64,000 nucleotides of DNA from Methylophilaceae bacterium (GTDB lineage Bacteria; Pseudomonadota; Gammaproteobacteria; Burkholderiales; Methylophilaceae), in assembly GCA_028247015.1 (NCBI GenBank), contig JAOKFJ010000003.1, forward strand, positions 1-64,000, given 5' to 3'. The notes beneath the pieces are model-generated. The model was not told the origin of the DNA. It ran no database searches and saw nothing but the letters and a program-made list of their open reading frames with translations. Shown in pieces: positions 36,421 through 45,558 of the stretch. Each line of letters begins with the position of its first letter. Within the stretch, counting starts at the first letter, position 1. The position numbers and the translations under genes are program-made.

Positions 36421-37934
36421 TACTTTAGATGTTCATAGATAATTTTTAAGATTTTTTGAGCCTCTGCTGAGTTATTAAATTCTCCATTCGGATATTCAAT
36501 ATAGACCTTAGCACCATTTTCTAGTGGTAATATCCTAACTCTAAATCTTCTCTCATCCTTTGATAAAGTTTTTTCATCATCAGATCCCCAAGAAAATTTA
36601 TCTATCCATGCTTCTTCTTTCTCAGTCTTTTTTCTATTTATAAATTCTTGTTTTTCACTATTTTGAGATGATTCTTTTGCCTTACTAGATCTACCTTTAT
36701 TATTTTTAGGGGCCATAGGATCTGTATTTGTTATTTCTTTCTTATTTTTTGCCTCTTTTATTGCTTCTTTTTCTTCATCACTCCAAACAGATCTACCTTT
36801 ATTATTTTTAGGGGCCATAGGATCTATTTTAGATTTTCCTATCTCATCATCGATGTCTTCCTCATTGTCATCTCGCCAGAATGCTAGAGAGTCTAAAATT
36901 CCCTTATCCTTAGCCTCAGGGTTGCCTGGTAGCTCTATATTTTTATATCTTACATATAAGATTCCATCACTTCTATTCTTGTCTTCCGTAATAAAACCAA
37001 TAATATCCAATGCTAGTGAAAGCCTTCTCCATGAACGGTCGAATGGATCTTTAAGCATAATAAAGTTTCCACTATCTTGTGTAATTAATTTAGCATGGAC
37101 CTGGGTGATTGGATTTTTAACAATTTCTTTTGCATCAAGATCACTTGCACCAAGCTTAATCATTAGCCTTGTAAGTAATTCTGAATCAATCTCAAAATCA
37201 TCTAATTTTCTCTCTTCAGATATTTCAAGTTTTTCATTTTTCTTAGGATCATCAGGATCTATATATTCTGGTAATTCATATCTATCCCGTGGGGTTGATG
37301 AAGCAGCTTGTCTTTCAGCCAAAATTCTTTCGTGTTCCATTGTGCCTGAGGCTGCAGAACGCTGTGATAAATAAATTTCTGTAGTTCCTGGTTCCTGTCC
37401 TGGTTCTACCCTCGTTCTAAACTTTCTTCTATCAGCAAAACCAGACATACCATCAAGCCATTGATCAAACCTTGTCAGTGCTGAAGCCTTATTCTGATTT
37501 AAGTCACTTGTTTTAATCCATTCAGTTTCCATTATCCCAGTTCTTTTACTTGATTTTCTAACCTCGAATCCCATATCCTCCCAAAAATCCATCACATGAG
37601 GCCACAATATTTTTCGATCTTTTTTCACGACTAACCACCTTAGCGCGCCTGATTTAACTATCTTCATATCAGTGCGTTGAATTCCAATTTGAGCTGGTTT
37701 AGGCTTATTATTTTGTTGGTTTTTAAAGTCTTTATAAGACGTTGCTTCTCCTGGTACAGTATATACATCAGAACCTACCTCCATGTCTGAAAGATCTGGA
37801 GGTATTTCTAATTTCTTTGCTTTTGATGAGCTAACATAATCTGGCTGTAATATTTTATCTATAATCTCAGGCTCTTCTAGACCAATATATGAGCATCCGC
37901 TCAATAAAATTAAGATAGCTAAAATAGTTTTCAT
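36420..37934 (-). CDS. bamC: Outer-membrane assembly lipoprotein BamC (extended)
   Basis: 504 residues, far longer than the ~344 of E. coli BamC. The lipobox LLSGC is at about residues 11-15, so the mature protein is a lipoprotein of the outer-membrane BAM complex. Two helix-grip domains are recognisable (ALRWLVVKKDRKILWPHVMDFW... and QVHAKLITQDSGNFIMLKDPFD...). The added length is a Lys/Glu/Asp-rich linker near 370-440 holding two in-frame copies of DPMAPKNNKGRS, encoded by a 37-base exact repeat 102 bases apart. It overlaps dapA by four bases (ATGA). Confidence 0.85.
   Translation of the reverse strand: MKTILAILILLSGCSYIGLEEPEIIDKILQPDYVSSSKAKKLEIPPDLSDMEVGSDVYTVPGEATSYKDFKNQQNNKPKPAQIGIQRTDMKIVKSGALRWLVVKKDRKILWPHVMDFWEDMGFEVRKSSKRTGIMETEWIKTSDLNQNKASALTRFDQWLDGMSGFADRRKFRTRVEPGQEPGTTEIYLSQRSAASGTMEHERILAERQAASSTPRDRYELPEYIDPDDPKKNEKLEISEERKLDDFEIDSELLTRLMIKLGASDLDAKEIVKNPITQVHAKLITQDSGNFIMLKDPFDRSWRRLSLALDIIGFITEDKNRSDGILYVRYKNIELPGNPEAKDKGILDSLAFWRDDNEEDIDDEIGKSKIDPMAPKNNKGRSVWSDEEKEAIKEAKNKKEITNTDPMAPKNNKGRSSKAKESSQNSEKQEFINRKKTEKEEAWIDKFSWGSDDEKTLSKDERRFRVRILPLENGAKVYIEYPNGEFNNSAEAQKILKIIYEHLK
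36687..36825. repeat. In-frame direct repeat within bamC
   Basis: The 37 bases at 36687-36723 recur exactly at 36789-36825. The offset is 102 bases, that is 34 codons, so the reading frame is kept and DPMAPKNNKGRS appears twice in the acidic/basic linker of BamC. Exact identity suggests a recent duplication or gene-conversion event. Confidence 0.9.
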
Positions 37935-38800
37935 TCTGATAATTTATATCCTTCATTTAATATCTTAGTATTACTAGGGTCTAACTCAACTAGAGGAAGT
38001 CTTATATATTGCTGAATCAAACCCATTTTTGTCAGCATCCACTTTACTGGAATTGGATTAGATTCTATAAACATTGCCTTATGAAGTAGCTCTAACTTCT
38101 GGTTTAATTTTTCAGCATCCTCTATCTTATTTTCTTTTACTAGGTTACATATTTCATGCATCATAAGAGGCCTTACGTTCGCAGTAACTGAAATAACTGC
38201 TTTTCCACCCTTTTTTAAATAATCTAGGAATGTTATGTCATCTCCACTTATAAAAATAAAATTATCAGCTACCTTATTTTTTAAATTTTCGATTCTTGTT
38301 AAGTCTCCAGTGGCATCTTTAATACCTACTATATTTGGGAGATGGCTAAGCTTAATAACAGTATCATTTTCTAAATCGCATGAAGTTCTTGCAGGAACAT
38401 TATATAAGACCTGTGGAATATCAACCGCATCATTAATAGCCTTATAGTGCTCATAGAGACCTTTTTGCGATGGTTTGTTATAGTATGGAGTTACTAGTAA
38501 GCTTCCATCAACCCCAGCATTTTTTGCTTCCTGAGTTAGGAATATAGCTTCTTTAGTTGAGTTTGCCCCGGTTCCTGCTATTACAGGAATTCTGCCACGA
38601 ATAAATTTAACGGCTTTATTGATTAATGATATGTGCTCATCAAAATCTATTGTTGGCGCCTCTCCTGAAGTTCCTACAACAACAACACCATCAGATTTAT
38701 TTTGAACATGAAAGTCTAATAAATTATTAAAACTCTTAATATCTAAAGAGCCATCTTTATTCATTGGAGTTACGAGTGCAACAATACTTCCCTGAAACAT
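37931..38800 (-). CDS. dapA: 4-hydroxy-tetrahydrodipicolinate synthase
   Basis: 289 residues. Condenses pyruvate with aspartate semialdehyde on the path to diaminopimelate and lysine. The catalytic Tyr is in VTPYYNKPSQKGLY, the Schiff-base Lys in NIVGIKDATGDL, and VVGTSGEAPTI holds the Thr relay. It starts the dapA-bamC-MBL operon, a standard proteobacterial order. Confidence 0.97.
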   Translation of the reverse strand: MFQGSIVALVTPMNKDGSLDIKSFNNLLDFHVQNKSDGVVVVGTSGEAPTIDFDEHISLINKAVKFIRGRIPVIAGTGANSTKEAIFLTQEAKNAGVDGSLLVTPYYNKPSQKGLYEHYKAINDAVDIPQVLYNVPARTSCDLENDTVIKLSHLPNIVGIKDATGDLTRIENLKNKVADNFIFISGDDITFLDYLKKGGKAVISVTANVRPLMMHEICNLVKENKIEDAEKLNQKLELLHKAMFIESNPIPVKWMLTKMGLIQQYIRLPLVELDPSNTKILNEGYKLSE

Positions 38801-38857
38801 AATTTCCCTATATCAAGTTTATAAAGTTATTTTAACTTGAAATACGATTAGTTAATA

Positions 38858-39634
38858 TTATTTTTCAACAAAAGCATGTTCAATAACGTAATCACCTAAT
38901 TGTCCAATTCTTGGAGACACTTCAAAACCTAATGAATCCAAAATCTCTTCTGTATCTTTAAGCATTTCTGCACTACCACATATCATTGCTCTATCTTCTT
39001 TTGGATTTATTGGTGGCAATCCAATATCAGTAAATAATTTTCCACTTGTAATTAAATTGGTTAATCTACCTCGATTTCTAAACTCTTCCCGAGTCACAGT
39101 TGGGTAGTAAATTAATTTATTTTTTACTTCTTCGCCAAAAAATTCATTATTTGGTAATTCATTTTCAATAAAATCAGAATAAGCTAGCTCATTAACCGTT
39201 CTTACTCCATGGACAAGTATAATTTTTTCAAACCTATCGTACATTTCAATATCTTGAATTAGGCTCATGTATGGTGCTAAACCTGTTCCTGTTCCTAATA
39301 AATATAAATTTTTACCTGGTTTTAAATCATGAATAACGAGTGTTCCTGTTGGCTTTCGACTGACTAAAAGATCATCCCCTACTTTTAAATGTTGGAGTCT
39401 TGAAGTCAATGGTCCGTTTGGCACCTTAATACTAAAAAATTCAAGATGCTCTTCATAATTAGGACTTGCAACACTATAAGCTCTAGTTAGCGGACGTCCG
39501 TCGACCTCTATGCCAATCATTACAAACTGACCGTTTTCGAACCGAAGGCCTTGTTGTCGTGTTGTTTTAAAGCTAAATAATGTGTCATTCCAATGATGAA
39601 CACTTAAAACTTTTTCTGTTGAATATTTACTCAT
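38858..39634 (-). CDS. fpr: Ferredoxin/flavodoxin-NADP reductase, copy 1
   Basis: 258 residues. An FAD enzyme moving electrons between NADPH and ferredoxin or flavodoxin. The FAD motif is RPLTRAYSVASPNYEE (RxYS) and the NADP motif GTGTGLAPYMSLI. CGSAEMLKDT and the C-terminal tail GDYVIEHAFVEK are typical of the bacterial subclass with an aromatic/basic tail. It is followed upstream in the operon by etfA and etfB. A shorter paralogue lies at 44067-44810. Confidence 0.92.
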   Translation of the reverse strand: MSKYSTEKVLSVHHWNDTLFSFKTTRQQGLRFENGQFVMIGIEVDGRPLTRAYSVASPNYEEHLEFFSIKVPNGPLTSRLQHLKVGDDLLVSRKPTGTLVIHDLKPGKNLYLLGTGTGLAPYMSLIQDIEMYDRFEKIILVHGVRTVNELAYSDFIENELPNNEFFGEEVKNKLIYYPTVTREEFRNRGRLTNLITSGKLFTDIGLPPINPKEDRAMICGSAEMLKDTEEILDSLGFEVSPRIGQLGDYVIEHAFVEK

Positions 39635-39646
39635 AGTTTTCTTTCT

Positions 39647-40597
39647 TTAAGTTTTTGAAACTAAGGTAGCCATTTCTGGAACTGCCTCAAATAAGTCTGC
39701 TACTAAACCATAATCTGCAAATTTAAAAATTGTAGCATCTGGATCATTATTAATGGCTACCACAACTCTACTATCTTTCATTCCATAAATATGTTGATTA
39801 GCCCCTGATACGCCAATTGCTATATATAAATCTGGTGCTACAACTACCCCTGTCTGCCCTACTTGAATTTCATTAGGTGCATAACCTGCATCAACTGCTG
39901 CACGAGTCGCTCCAATTGCCGCTTCTAATTTATCAGCTAAAGGTGACAACACTTCATTAAATTTTTCCGCACTCCCAAGTGAACGTCCTCCCGAAATTAC
40001 TACTTTTGCATTAATAAGTGGAGGTCGAACAGAATCTATCTTTTTTTCTTTTTCCCATCTTGTTAGGTTAAGTGCTTCTGGTGCCGTTGAATCAATAATT
40101 TTAGCATTTCCATTCAAACCAACAGCTTTAAACTTACTTGAATGAACAGTAAGTATTTGTATTGGGTCACCACTTTTAAGTTTTGCGTGCACATTACCTG
40201 CATATGTTGAACGAATATAAATATTATCTTCATTAATTTCTAAGACATCAGAAATCATAGAAACGTCCAGTAATGCTGCAGCACGAGGCAAGATATTTCG
40301 ACTAAACCAAGTATGTGGCGCTATAATTACACTATATTCTCTACCTATTTTAAAAATTATATTAGCTACATCTTCTGCAAGTGGATGATTTAGGTGAGGT
40401 GCATCAAATTTTAAAATTTTATCAACTCCATCAAGCTTGCTAGCATGAATTGCTGCTCCATCAATTCCTTCTCCAACTATAAGGATATCAATAGATCCAT
40501 TCCAAATTTGCGCTGATCCAACAGCATTCAAAACTGCATCATTTAGCTGCTTGCCATCATGTTCAGCTAAAATTAAAATTTTTGTAGAAGTATTTAT
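39647..40597 (-). CDS. etfA: Electron transfer flavoprotein alpha subunit, non-canonical start
   Basis: 316 residues if started at ATA 40597-40595. ETF alpha binds FAD (C-terminal GQTGVVVAPDLYIAIGVSGA, INNDPDATIFKFADYG) and passes electrons to ETF-quinone oxidoreductase. The conserved first strand KILILAEHDGKQLNDAVLNA is encoded upstream of the first usable TTG (40531). No ATG, GTG, TTG or CTG lies between it and the in-frame TAA just before. ATA overlaps the etfB stop as ATAA, mirroring the usual ATGA, with GAGGG (40607-40611) nine bases upstream. So either AUA/AUU initiation or a single-base error is implied. Confidence 0.85.
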   Translation of the reverse strand: MNTSTKILILAEHDGKQLNDAVLNAVGSAQIWNGSIDILIVGEGIDGAAIHASKLDGVDKILKFDAPHLNHPLAEDVANIIFKIGREYSVIIAPHTWFSRNILPRAAALLDVSMISDVLEINEDNIYIRSTYAGNVHAKLKSGDPIQILTVHSSKFKAVGLNGNAKIIDSTAPEALNLTRWEKEKKIDSVRPPLINAKVVISGGRSLGSAEKFNEVLSPLADKLEAAIGATRAAVDAGYAPNEIQVGQTGVVVAPDLYIAIGVSGANQHIYGMKDSRVVVAINNDPDATIFKFADYGLVADLFEAVPEMATLVSKT

Positions 40598-41346
40598 ATC
40601 TTAAGTCCCTCAATATCATTTAATTTTTGTAATAGCTCTTTAACATCTTTGACTTTTATGCCTTCTTTTCTAGGTGGAGGCTCAGAAACGCTAATTGTAT
40701 TTAATCTAGAGGAAACATCTACCCCTAAATCATCAACTTTAATTGTTTCAATAGGTTTTTTTCTTGCCATCATTAAGTTTGGAAGTTTTACAAATCTTGG
40801 TTCATTAAGCCTCAAGTCAGCTGTTAAAACTGTTGGAGTTTTAGTTACTATTGATTCAGTACCTCCATCAACCTCCCTTGTAATAAATACCTCACCATCT
40901 TTAATCTCAATAGAAGAAGCAAATGTAGCTTGACTACAATTTAATAATCCCGCTAACATTTGGCCAGTCTGTCCTGCGTCACTATCCAATGCTAATTTAC
41001 CTAATAAAATTAAATCAGGTTTTTCTTTTTCTACAACTTTTTTTAGTACTTTCGCCACCGCCAAAGGTTGTAACACTTCTTCTGCTTCAACTAAAATTGC
41101 TCTATCTACACCCATAGCTAAAGACTGTCGAAGTACATCTTGACTTAGGCTTGACCCTATAGATACTCCAACTATTTCTGAAGCAAAACCTTCTTCCTTA
41201 AGGCGAATAGCCTCTTCAATCGCATTTTCATCAAATGGATTAACACCCATTTTAACGCCTTCCAGATCAACGTCAGAACCATCAGATTTAGGGCGAACTT
41301 TTATGTTGTAATCTTGGACTCTTTTGATTGCAACTAATATTTTCAT
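40594..41346 (-). CDS. etfB: Electron transfer flavoprotein beta subunit
   Basis: 250 residues. It pairs with EtfA, binds AMP and accepts electrons from dehydrogenases. Signatures are VAIKRVQDYNIKVRPK, NPFDENAIEEAIRLKE and the recognition loop LNEPRFVKLPNLMMARKKP. It is first in an etfB-etfA-fpr order on the minus strand, divergent from the LysR gene. The shared 122-base spacer probably holds promoters for both. Confidence 0.95.
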   Translation of the reverse strand: MKILVAIKRVQDYNIKVRPKSDGSDVDLEGVKMGVNPFDENAIEEAIRLKEEGFASEIVGVSIGSSLSQDVLRQSLAMGVDRAILVEAEEVLQPLAVAKVLKKVVEKEKPDLILLGKLALDSDAGQTGQMLAGLLNCSQATFASSIEIKDGEVFITREVDGGTESIVTKTPTVLTADLRLNEPRFVKLPNLMMARKKPIETIKVDDLGVDVSSRLNTISVSEPPPRKEGIKVKDVKELLQKLNDIEGLKI

Positions 41347-41404
41347 TTTTTAATTACCTATCTAATATCTTTAGCAGCGTCGATTATACATCCTGATATA
41401 GTTT

Positions 41405-41448
41405 TTATCTCATTGATTATCTGTATAATATATCAGTAAAATAGATAA
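41405..41448. promoter_or_regulatory. Candidate LysR operator/promoter region between etfB and the regulator gene
   Basis: Two direct TTATCT elements (41405-41410, 41417-41422) are followed by an inverted AGATAA (41443-41448). A TATAAT at 41424-41429 is correctly placed for a plus-strand start. Divergent LysR genes commonly bind such spaced elements and control the neighbour. Suggestive only. Confidence 0.35.
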
Positions 41449-41468
41449 GCATAATAAACTATAAAATT

Positions 41469-42395
41469 ATGAGATACACACTAAGACAATTAGAAATTTT
41501 TGTAGCTATAAGTCGCCTAGATAGTGTTTCTAGAGCTTCAGAGTTGTTACATTTATCACAATCTGCAACAAGTACCTCACTTGGGGAACTTGAGCGTCAA
41601 TTTGGACTGCAGCTATTTGATCGTATTGGAAAATCTCTTAGTATCAACGAATCCGGAAAAAAACTATTACCTAAAGCTATAGAGTTGCTTGATAGAGCAA
41701 AGGAAATAGAATCTGAACTTTCAGGGCTTGCTGGGTTAGGAGAAATAAATATTGGTGCAACTTTAACCATTGGAAATTATCTGACTAATTTATTAGTTGC
41801 AAAATTTTTACAAACTTACCCGGGAAGCAATATAAAGCTGCAAGTACAAAATACTAAAACTATTATCCAAAAAATTATAAATAATGAGTTAGACCTTGGA
41901 ATGATTGAAGGCGATTGTGATCATCCAGATATAGAAGTGAAACCTTGGATAGCAGATGAACTTGCAATCTTTAGTGCTCCTGATCACCCTCTTGCCAAAG
42001 AAAAAAACATTAATATTGATGAATTATACAAGCATGCATGGGTTCTTAGGGAAAAGGGGTCTGGTACTCGCGAAACATTTGATCGGGTTTTTGCTAAAAA
42101 TCAAAAAAATATGACTATAAGACTTGAATTAGAACATACCGAAGCTATAAAACGTGCAGTTGAGTCAGGTATTGGAATTGGATGTGTATCTCGACTTGCA
42201 CTTAAAGATGAATTTAAGAGGGGTAACTTAGTAGCCTTAGATGTTAAGAATATTAAATTGGATCGTTATTTTTACTTCTTATGGCCAAAGAGCAAATATC
42301 AGGCTAATGGTATAAAACAGTTTTTAATAATGTGTAACGATATGACTGCTGGTTTAGAGCGAAGTGATCAAATCAACTTACCTATAGGTATATAA
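41469..42395 (+). CDS. LysR-family transcriptional regulator
   Basis: 308 residues. The N-terminal winged helix is RQLEIFVAISRLDSVSRASELLHLSQSATSTSLGELE and is followed by a type-2 periplasmic-binding-like effector domain (INIGATLTIGNYL ... GIGCVSRLAL). It is divergent from etfBA-fpr and seven bases upstream of the ETF-quinone oxidoreductase gene, so it probably controls the ETF electron branch. CysL/CbbR-like neighbours in the family respond to small metabolites; the effector is unknown here. Confidence 0.85.
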   Translation: MRYTLRQLEIFVAISRLDSVSRASELLHLSQSATSTSLGELERQFGLQLFDRIGKSLSINESGKKLLPKAIELLDRAKEIESELSGLAGLGEINIGATLTIGNYLTNLLVAKFLQTYPGSNIKLQVQNTKTIIQKIINNELDLGMIEGDCDHPDIEVKPWIADELAIFSAPDHPLAKEKNINIDELYKHAWVLREKGSGTRETFDRVFAKNQKNMTIRLELEHTEAIKRAVESGIGIGCVSRLALKDEFKRGNLVALDVKNIKLDRYFYFLWPKSKYQANGIKQFLIMCNDMTAGLERSDQINLPIGI

Positions 42396-42402
42396 GGTTA
42401 TT

Positions 42403-44064
42403 ATGACAATTGAACGTGATGTAATGGAATACGATGTTTTGATAGTTGGTGGTGGACCAGCAGGTCTTTCTGCAGCCATAAAAATTAAACAACTTGCAAC
42501 TAAGGAGAATAAAGAAATAAGTGTTTGTCTTGTTGAGAAGGGAGTAGAAGTTGGATCTCATATATTATCAGGTGCAGTTATTGATCCAATTGCTCTAACT
42601 GAGCTAATTCCTGACTGGAAAGAAAAAGGTGCTCCTCTCAATACTAAAGTATCTAAAGATAGATTTAATATATTTAGTGAAAAAAATAGTTTGGATATAC
42701 CCCACTGGATGATGCCTCCGATAATGAGTAACAAAGAAAATTATATAGTTAGTTTAGGAGACCTATGCGGTTGGCTTTCGAAAGAAGCGGAGAATCTTGG
42801 AGTTGAAATATACCCTGGATTTAGTGCTCAAATGCCTATCTTTAATTCTAGTGAAGAATTAATTGGAATTACAACAGGAGATATGGGTAGAGACTCTGAT
42901 AACAATGAAACAAGTAATTATGTGCCAGGTATTGAAATTCATGCTAAATATTCACTTATTGCAGAAGGAACTAGAGGGTCAATTACAAAGATTATTGAAA
43001 AAAAATTAAATTTAAGAAAGAAGAGTGACCCACAAAAGTATGGGTTAGGGTTCAAGGAAGTATGGCGCATAGATAAAAATAAACACCAGCCTGGCCTTGT
43101 TGAACATAGTTTGGGCTGGCCTCTTGAAAATGATACAGGCGGTGGATCTTTTACCTATCATTATGATGAAGATTTGGTATCTCTGGGTTTTGTAGTTCAC
43201 CTAGATTATTCAAATGCATATCTTTCTCCGTTTGATGAATTTCAGCGCTTTAAAACTCATCCTAAAATTAAAGAGCTATTAACCGGTGCGAAAAGAATAA
43301 ATTATGGTGCACGAGCGATTAATGAAGGGGGTATTCAATCATGGCCACAATTAGTTTTTCCAGGTGGCGCCTTTATTGGATGTAGCGCAGGGATGGTTAA
43401 TGTTCCCAGAATAAAAGGAACTCACAATGCAATGAAATCTGGAATATTAGGTGCAGAGGCTTGTGTTGATGCAATTTTGAAACCAGAAAAAATTAAAGAT
43501 AAGATATTAGAGCAGTACCCAGGAAAAATTAGAGACTCATGGATATGGCAGGATTTAAACTCAGTCAGAAATATTAAGCCATTAATATCAAAATACGGAA
43601 CAATATTAGGAATGCTATTTGGTGGAATTGAGATGTGGTTAGCATCATATAAAGTTAACTTGCCTTGGACTCTACATCATAAAGAAGCTGACCATGAGAC
43701 TCTTATAGACATTAATAAGTCCAAACCAATTAGCTATTTAAAACCAGATGGTATTTTTACATTTGATAAATTAAGTTCGATCAGCTTAAGTAATATTGGA
43801 CATGAATCTAATCAACCTTGTCATCTCAAACTAATAGATAAGGATATTGCTATAAACTTAAATTATAAAATATATAACTCTCCAGAGCAGAGATACTGCC
43901 CAGCAGGCGTCTATGAAATATTACAAGAGGGTAATGACGTCAAGTTACAAATAAATAGTCAGAATTGTATTCACTGCAAAACATGCGATATAAAGGATCC
44001 AACACAGAATATAGATTGGGTTCCCCCTGAAGGTGGAAGTGGCCCAATATATTCAAAAATGTAG
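42403..44064 (+). CDS. Electron transfer flavoprotein-ubiquinone oxidoreductase
   Basis: 553 residues. Inner-membrane FAD and 4Fe-4S enzyme passing electrons from ETF to ubiquinone. The FAD motif is VLIVGGGPAGLSAAIKI. ETF-QO hallmarks are GVEVGSHILSGAVIDP, GYGLGFKEVWRI-type sequence and GGAFIGCSAGMVNVPRIKGTHNA. The Fe-S ligands lie in QRYCPAGVYE and NCIHCKTCDIKDPTQNI. It is complete and lies with LysR and near etfAB. Confidence 0.95.
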   Translation: MTIERDVMEYDVLIVGGGPAGLSAAIKIKQLATKENKEISVCLVEKGVEVGSHILSGAVIDPIALTELIPDWKEKGAPLNTKVSKDRFNIFSEKNSLDIPHWMMPPIMSNKENYIVSLGDLCGWLSKEAENLGVEIYPGFSAQMPIFNSSEELIGITTGDMGRDSDNNETSNYVPGIEIHAKYSLIAEGTRGSITKIIEKKLNLRKKSDPQKYGLGFKEVWRIDKNKHQPGLVEHSLGWPLENDTGGGSFTYHYDEDLVSLGFVVHLDYSNAYLSPFDEFQRFKTHPKIKELLTGAKRINYGARAINEGGIQSWPQLVFPGGAFIGCSAGMVNVPRIKGTHNAMKSGILGAEACVDAILKPEKIKDKILEQYPGKIRDSWIWQDLNSVRNIKPLISKYGTILGMLFGGIEMWLASYKVNLPWTLHHKEADHETLIDINKSKPISYLKPDGIFTFDKLSSISLSNIGHESNQPCHLKLIDKDIAINLNYKIYNSPEQRYCPAGVYEILQEGNDVKLQINSQNCIHCKTCDIKDPTQNIDWVPPEGGSGPIYSKM

Positions 44065-44066
44065 AA

Positions 44067-44810
44067 TTATGTCCAGTATCTTTCAACAGTAATATTGCCA
44101 GGGCTTGTTCTTCTATTTTTTTTTAAGCCAAAACTACTCAAGGCTGCTGAAGTTTCCTTAATCATTTCTGGATTTCCGCACAACATAAATTGAGAGCTCC
44201 CATTAATTTCAATATCGGCGTAATTCTGAAATTCTTTTAATTCAATTCCTCTAGGAATTCTATAATTAAAAGAATTTACAGCCTTTTCTCTAGTAACAGA
44301 CCGAATATATATTAATTGATTAGGATATTGTTTTTTTAACTCTTCAATAAGATCTTGATAAATTAATTCATTTTGATACCTTACCCCATGAACTAACACG
44401 ATTTTTTCAAATCTCTTCCATGGCAATGGTGTCTTTAAAAGCGATAAAAAGACTCCGAGGGCTGTTCCGGTTGCTAACATCCATAGATTTTCCCCGTCCG
44501 GAACTTCATCTAATGTGAAGTAGCCGATAGCCTGCTTCATCACTTGGATTTTATCTCCTTTTTTCATTTGATGTAATTTTGGGGATAAGACTCCATTTGG
44601 AATATTTATATAAATAATTTCAAGCAATTCATCCTGAGGAGAACTTGCATATGAATATGACCTAGTAACTAACTCATCATTAATCATTAAACCAATTCTT
44701 GTAAACTGACCAGCTTGGTGCGGCATTATATTTGCTTTAATTTTCAAGGAAGCAAGATTGCTAGTCCATTTAATATTTTCAATTATTTCACCTTCTTGCC
44801 ACTCTTCCAT
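44067..44810 (-). CDS. Ferredoxin/flavodoxin-NADP reductase, copy 2
   Basis: 247 residues, paralogous to the fpr at 38858-39634. The FAD motif is ELVTRSYSYASSPQDE, the NADP motif ATGTALGVFLSLL and then CGNPEMIKETSAAL. It is more divergent than copy 1: the glycine motif is GTALG, and the tail ends GNITVERYWT with an aromatic near the C-terminus. It converges on the ETF-QO gene with a two-base gap and is divergent from rnfB. A distinct partner ferredoxin or flavodoxin is likely. Confidence 0.88.
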   Translation of the reverse strand: MEEWQEGEIIENIKWTSNLASLKIKANIMPHQAGQFTRIGLMINDELVTRSYSYASSPQDELLEIIYINIPNGVLSPKLHQMKKGDKIQVMKQAIGYFTLDEVPDGENLWMLATGTALGVFLSLLKTPLPWKRFEKIVLVHGVRYQNELIYQDLIEELKKQYPNQLIYIRSVTREKAVNSFNYRIPRGIELKEFQNYADIEINGSSQFMLCGNPEMIKETSAALSSFGLKKNRRTSPGNITVERYWT

Positions 44811-44940
44811 AGTATTTCTCAGATCAAATTAGATTTTTTTATAAAAATTTAAATACTAATTTCAGTATATTAATTATTATACTTTAAATATAAATTCATT
44901 CATCGATGCTTTTTTTATAAAAAGCAATTACCATGTCAGC

Positions 44941-45558
44941 ATGTCTGAAAATATTGTTGAAAAAATTAACTCTATACTTCCACAGACACAATGTGGTCAG
45001 TGTAATTACTCTGGATGTAAGCCTTATGCAATTGCAATTACTAAAGGTAAGGCTGATATAAATCAATGTCCGCCTGGAGGGGAAGAAGGAATTCAAAATA
45101 TTGCGAAATTATTAGGAGTTGATTTCAAGCCACTAAATAAAAAACATGGGCTTACTAAACCAAAATCTGTTGCATTCATAGACGAATATGCATGCATTGG
45201 TTGTACCTTATGTATTTTGGCATGTCCAGTTGATGCAATATTAGGAGCAACGAAAAAAATGCATACTATTATTGAAGATGAGTGCACTGGATGTGAACTC
45301 TGTTTGAGTCCCTGTCCAGTAAACTGTATTGAAATGCTTCCAGTAAAAGAAGATAATAATAAAATATCTATCCAAAATAAATCTAACTTAGCTAGATCTA
45401 GATATGAATTCAGGTTGGATAGAATTAAAAGAGAGAGAAAAGAATCCAATGCAACGAGAAAATTACAAACTTCTACTAGCGAAAAATCAAAATTAATAAA
45501 TGAAAAAAGGAAATCTATTTCAGAAGCTCTTGCAAGAATAAAAAAAAATGAATCCTAA
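44941..45558 (+). CDS. rnfB: RnfB-like iron-sulfur protein (stand-alone)
   Basis: 205 residues. It has an N-terminal 4Fe-4S motif [18 protein letters not shown]...CPPGG and two ferredoxin clusters ([30 protein letters not shown]). A Lys/Arg-rich tail of about 60 residues follows. There is no N-terminal membrane anchor and no other rnf gene nearby, as in betaproteobacteria where rnfB sits alone with nth. It may be a soluble electron carrier for the adjacent reductase or for Fe-S repair of Nth. It overlaps nth by 11 bases. Confidence 0.85.
   Translation: MSENIVEKINSILPQTQCGQCNYSGCKPYAIAITKGKADINQCPPGGEEGIQNIAKLLGVDFKPLNKKHGLTKPKSVAFIDEYACIGCTLCILACPVDAILGATKKMHTIIEDECTGCELCLSPCPVNCIEMLPVKEDNNKISIQNKSNLARSRYEFRLDRIKRERKESNATRKLQTSTSEKSKLINEKRKSISEALARIKKNES

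Noticed and set aside
36853-37374. 173-codon open frame on the plus strand
   Set aside because: Antisense to bamC and very Ser/Leu-rich, as expected for a shadow of Lys/Glu/Asp-rich coding sequence. No ribosome-binding site or family match.
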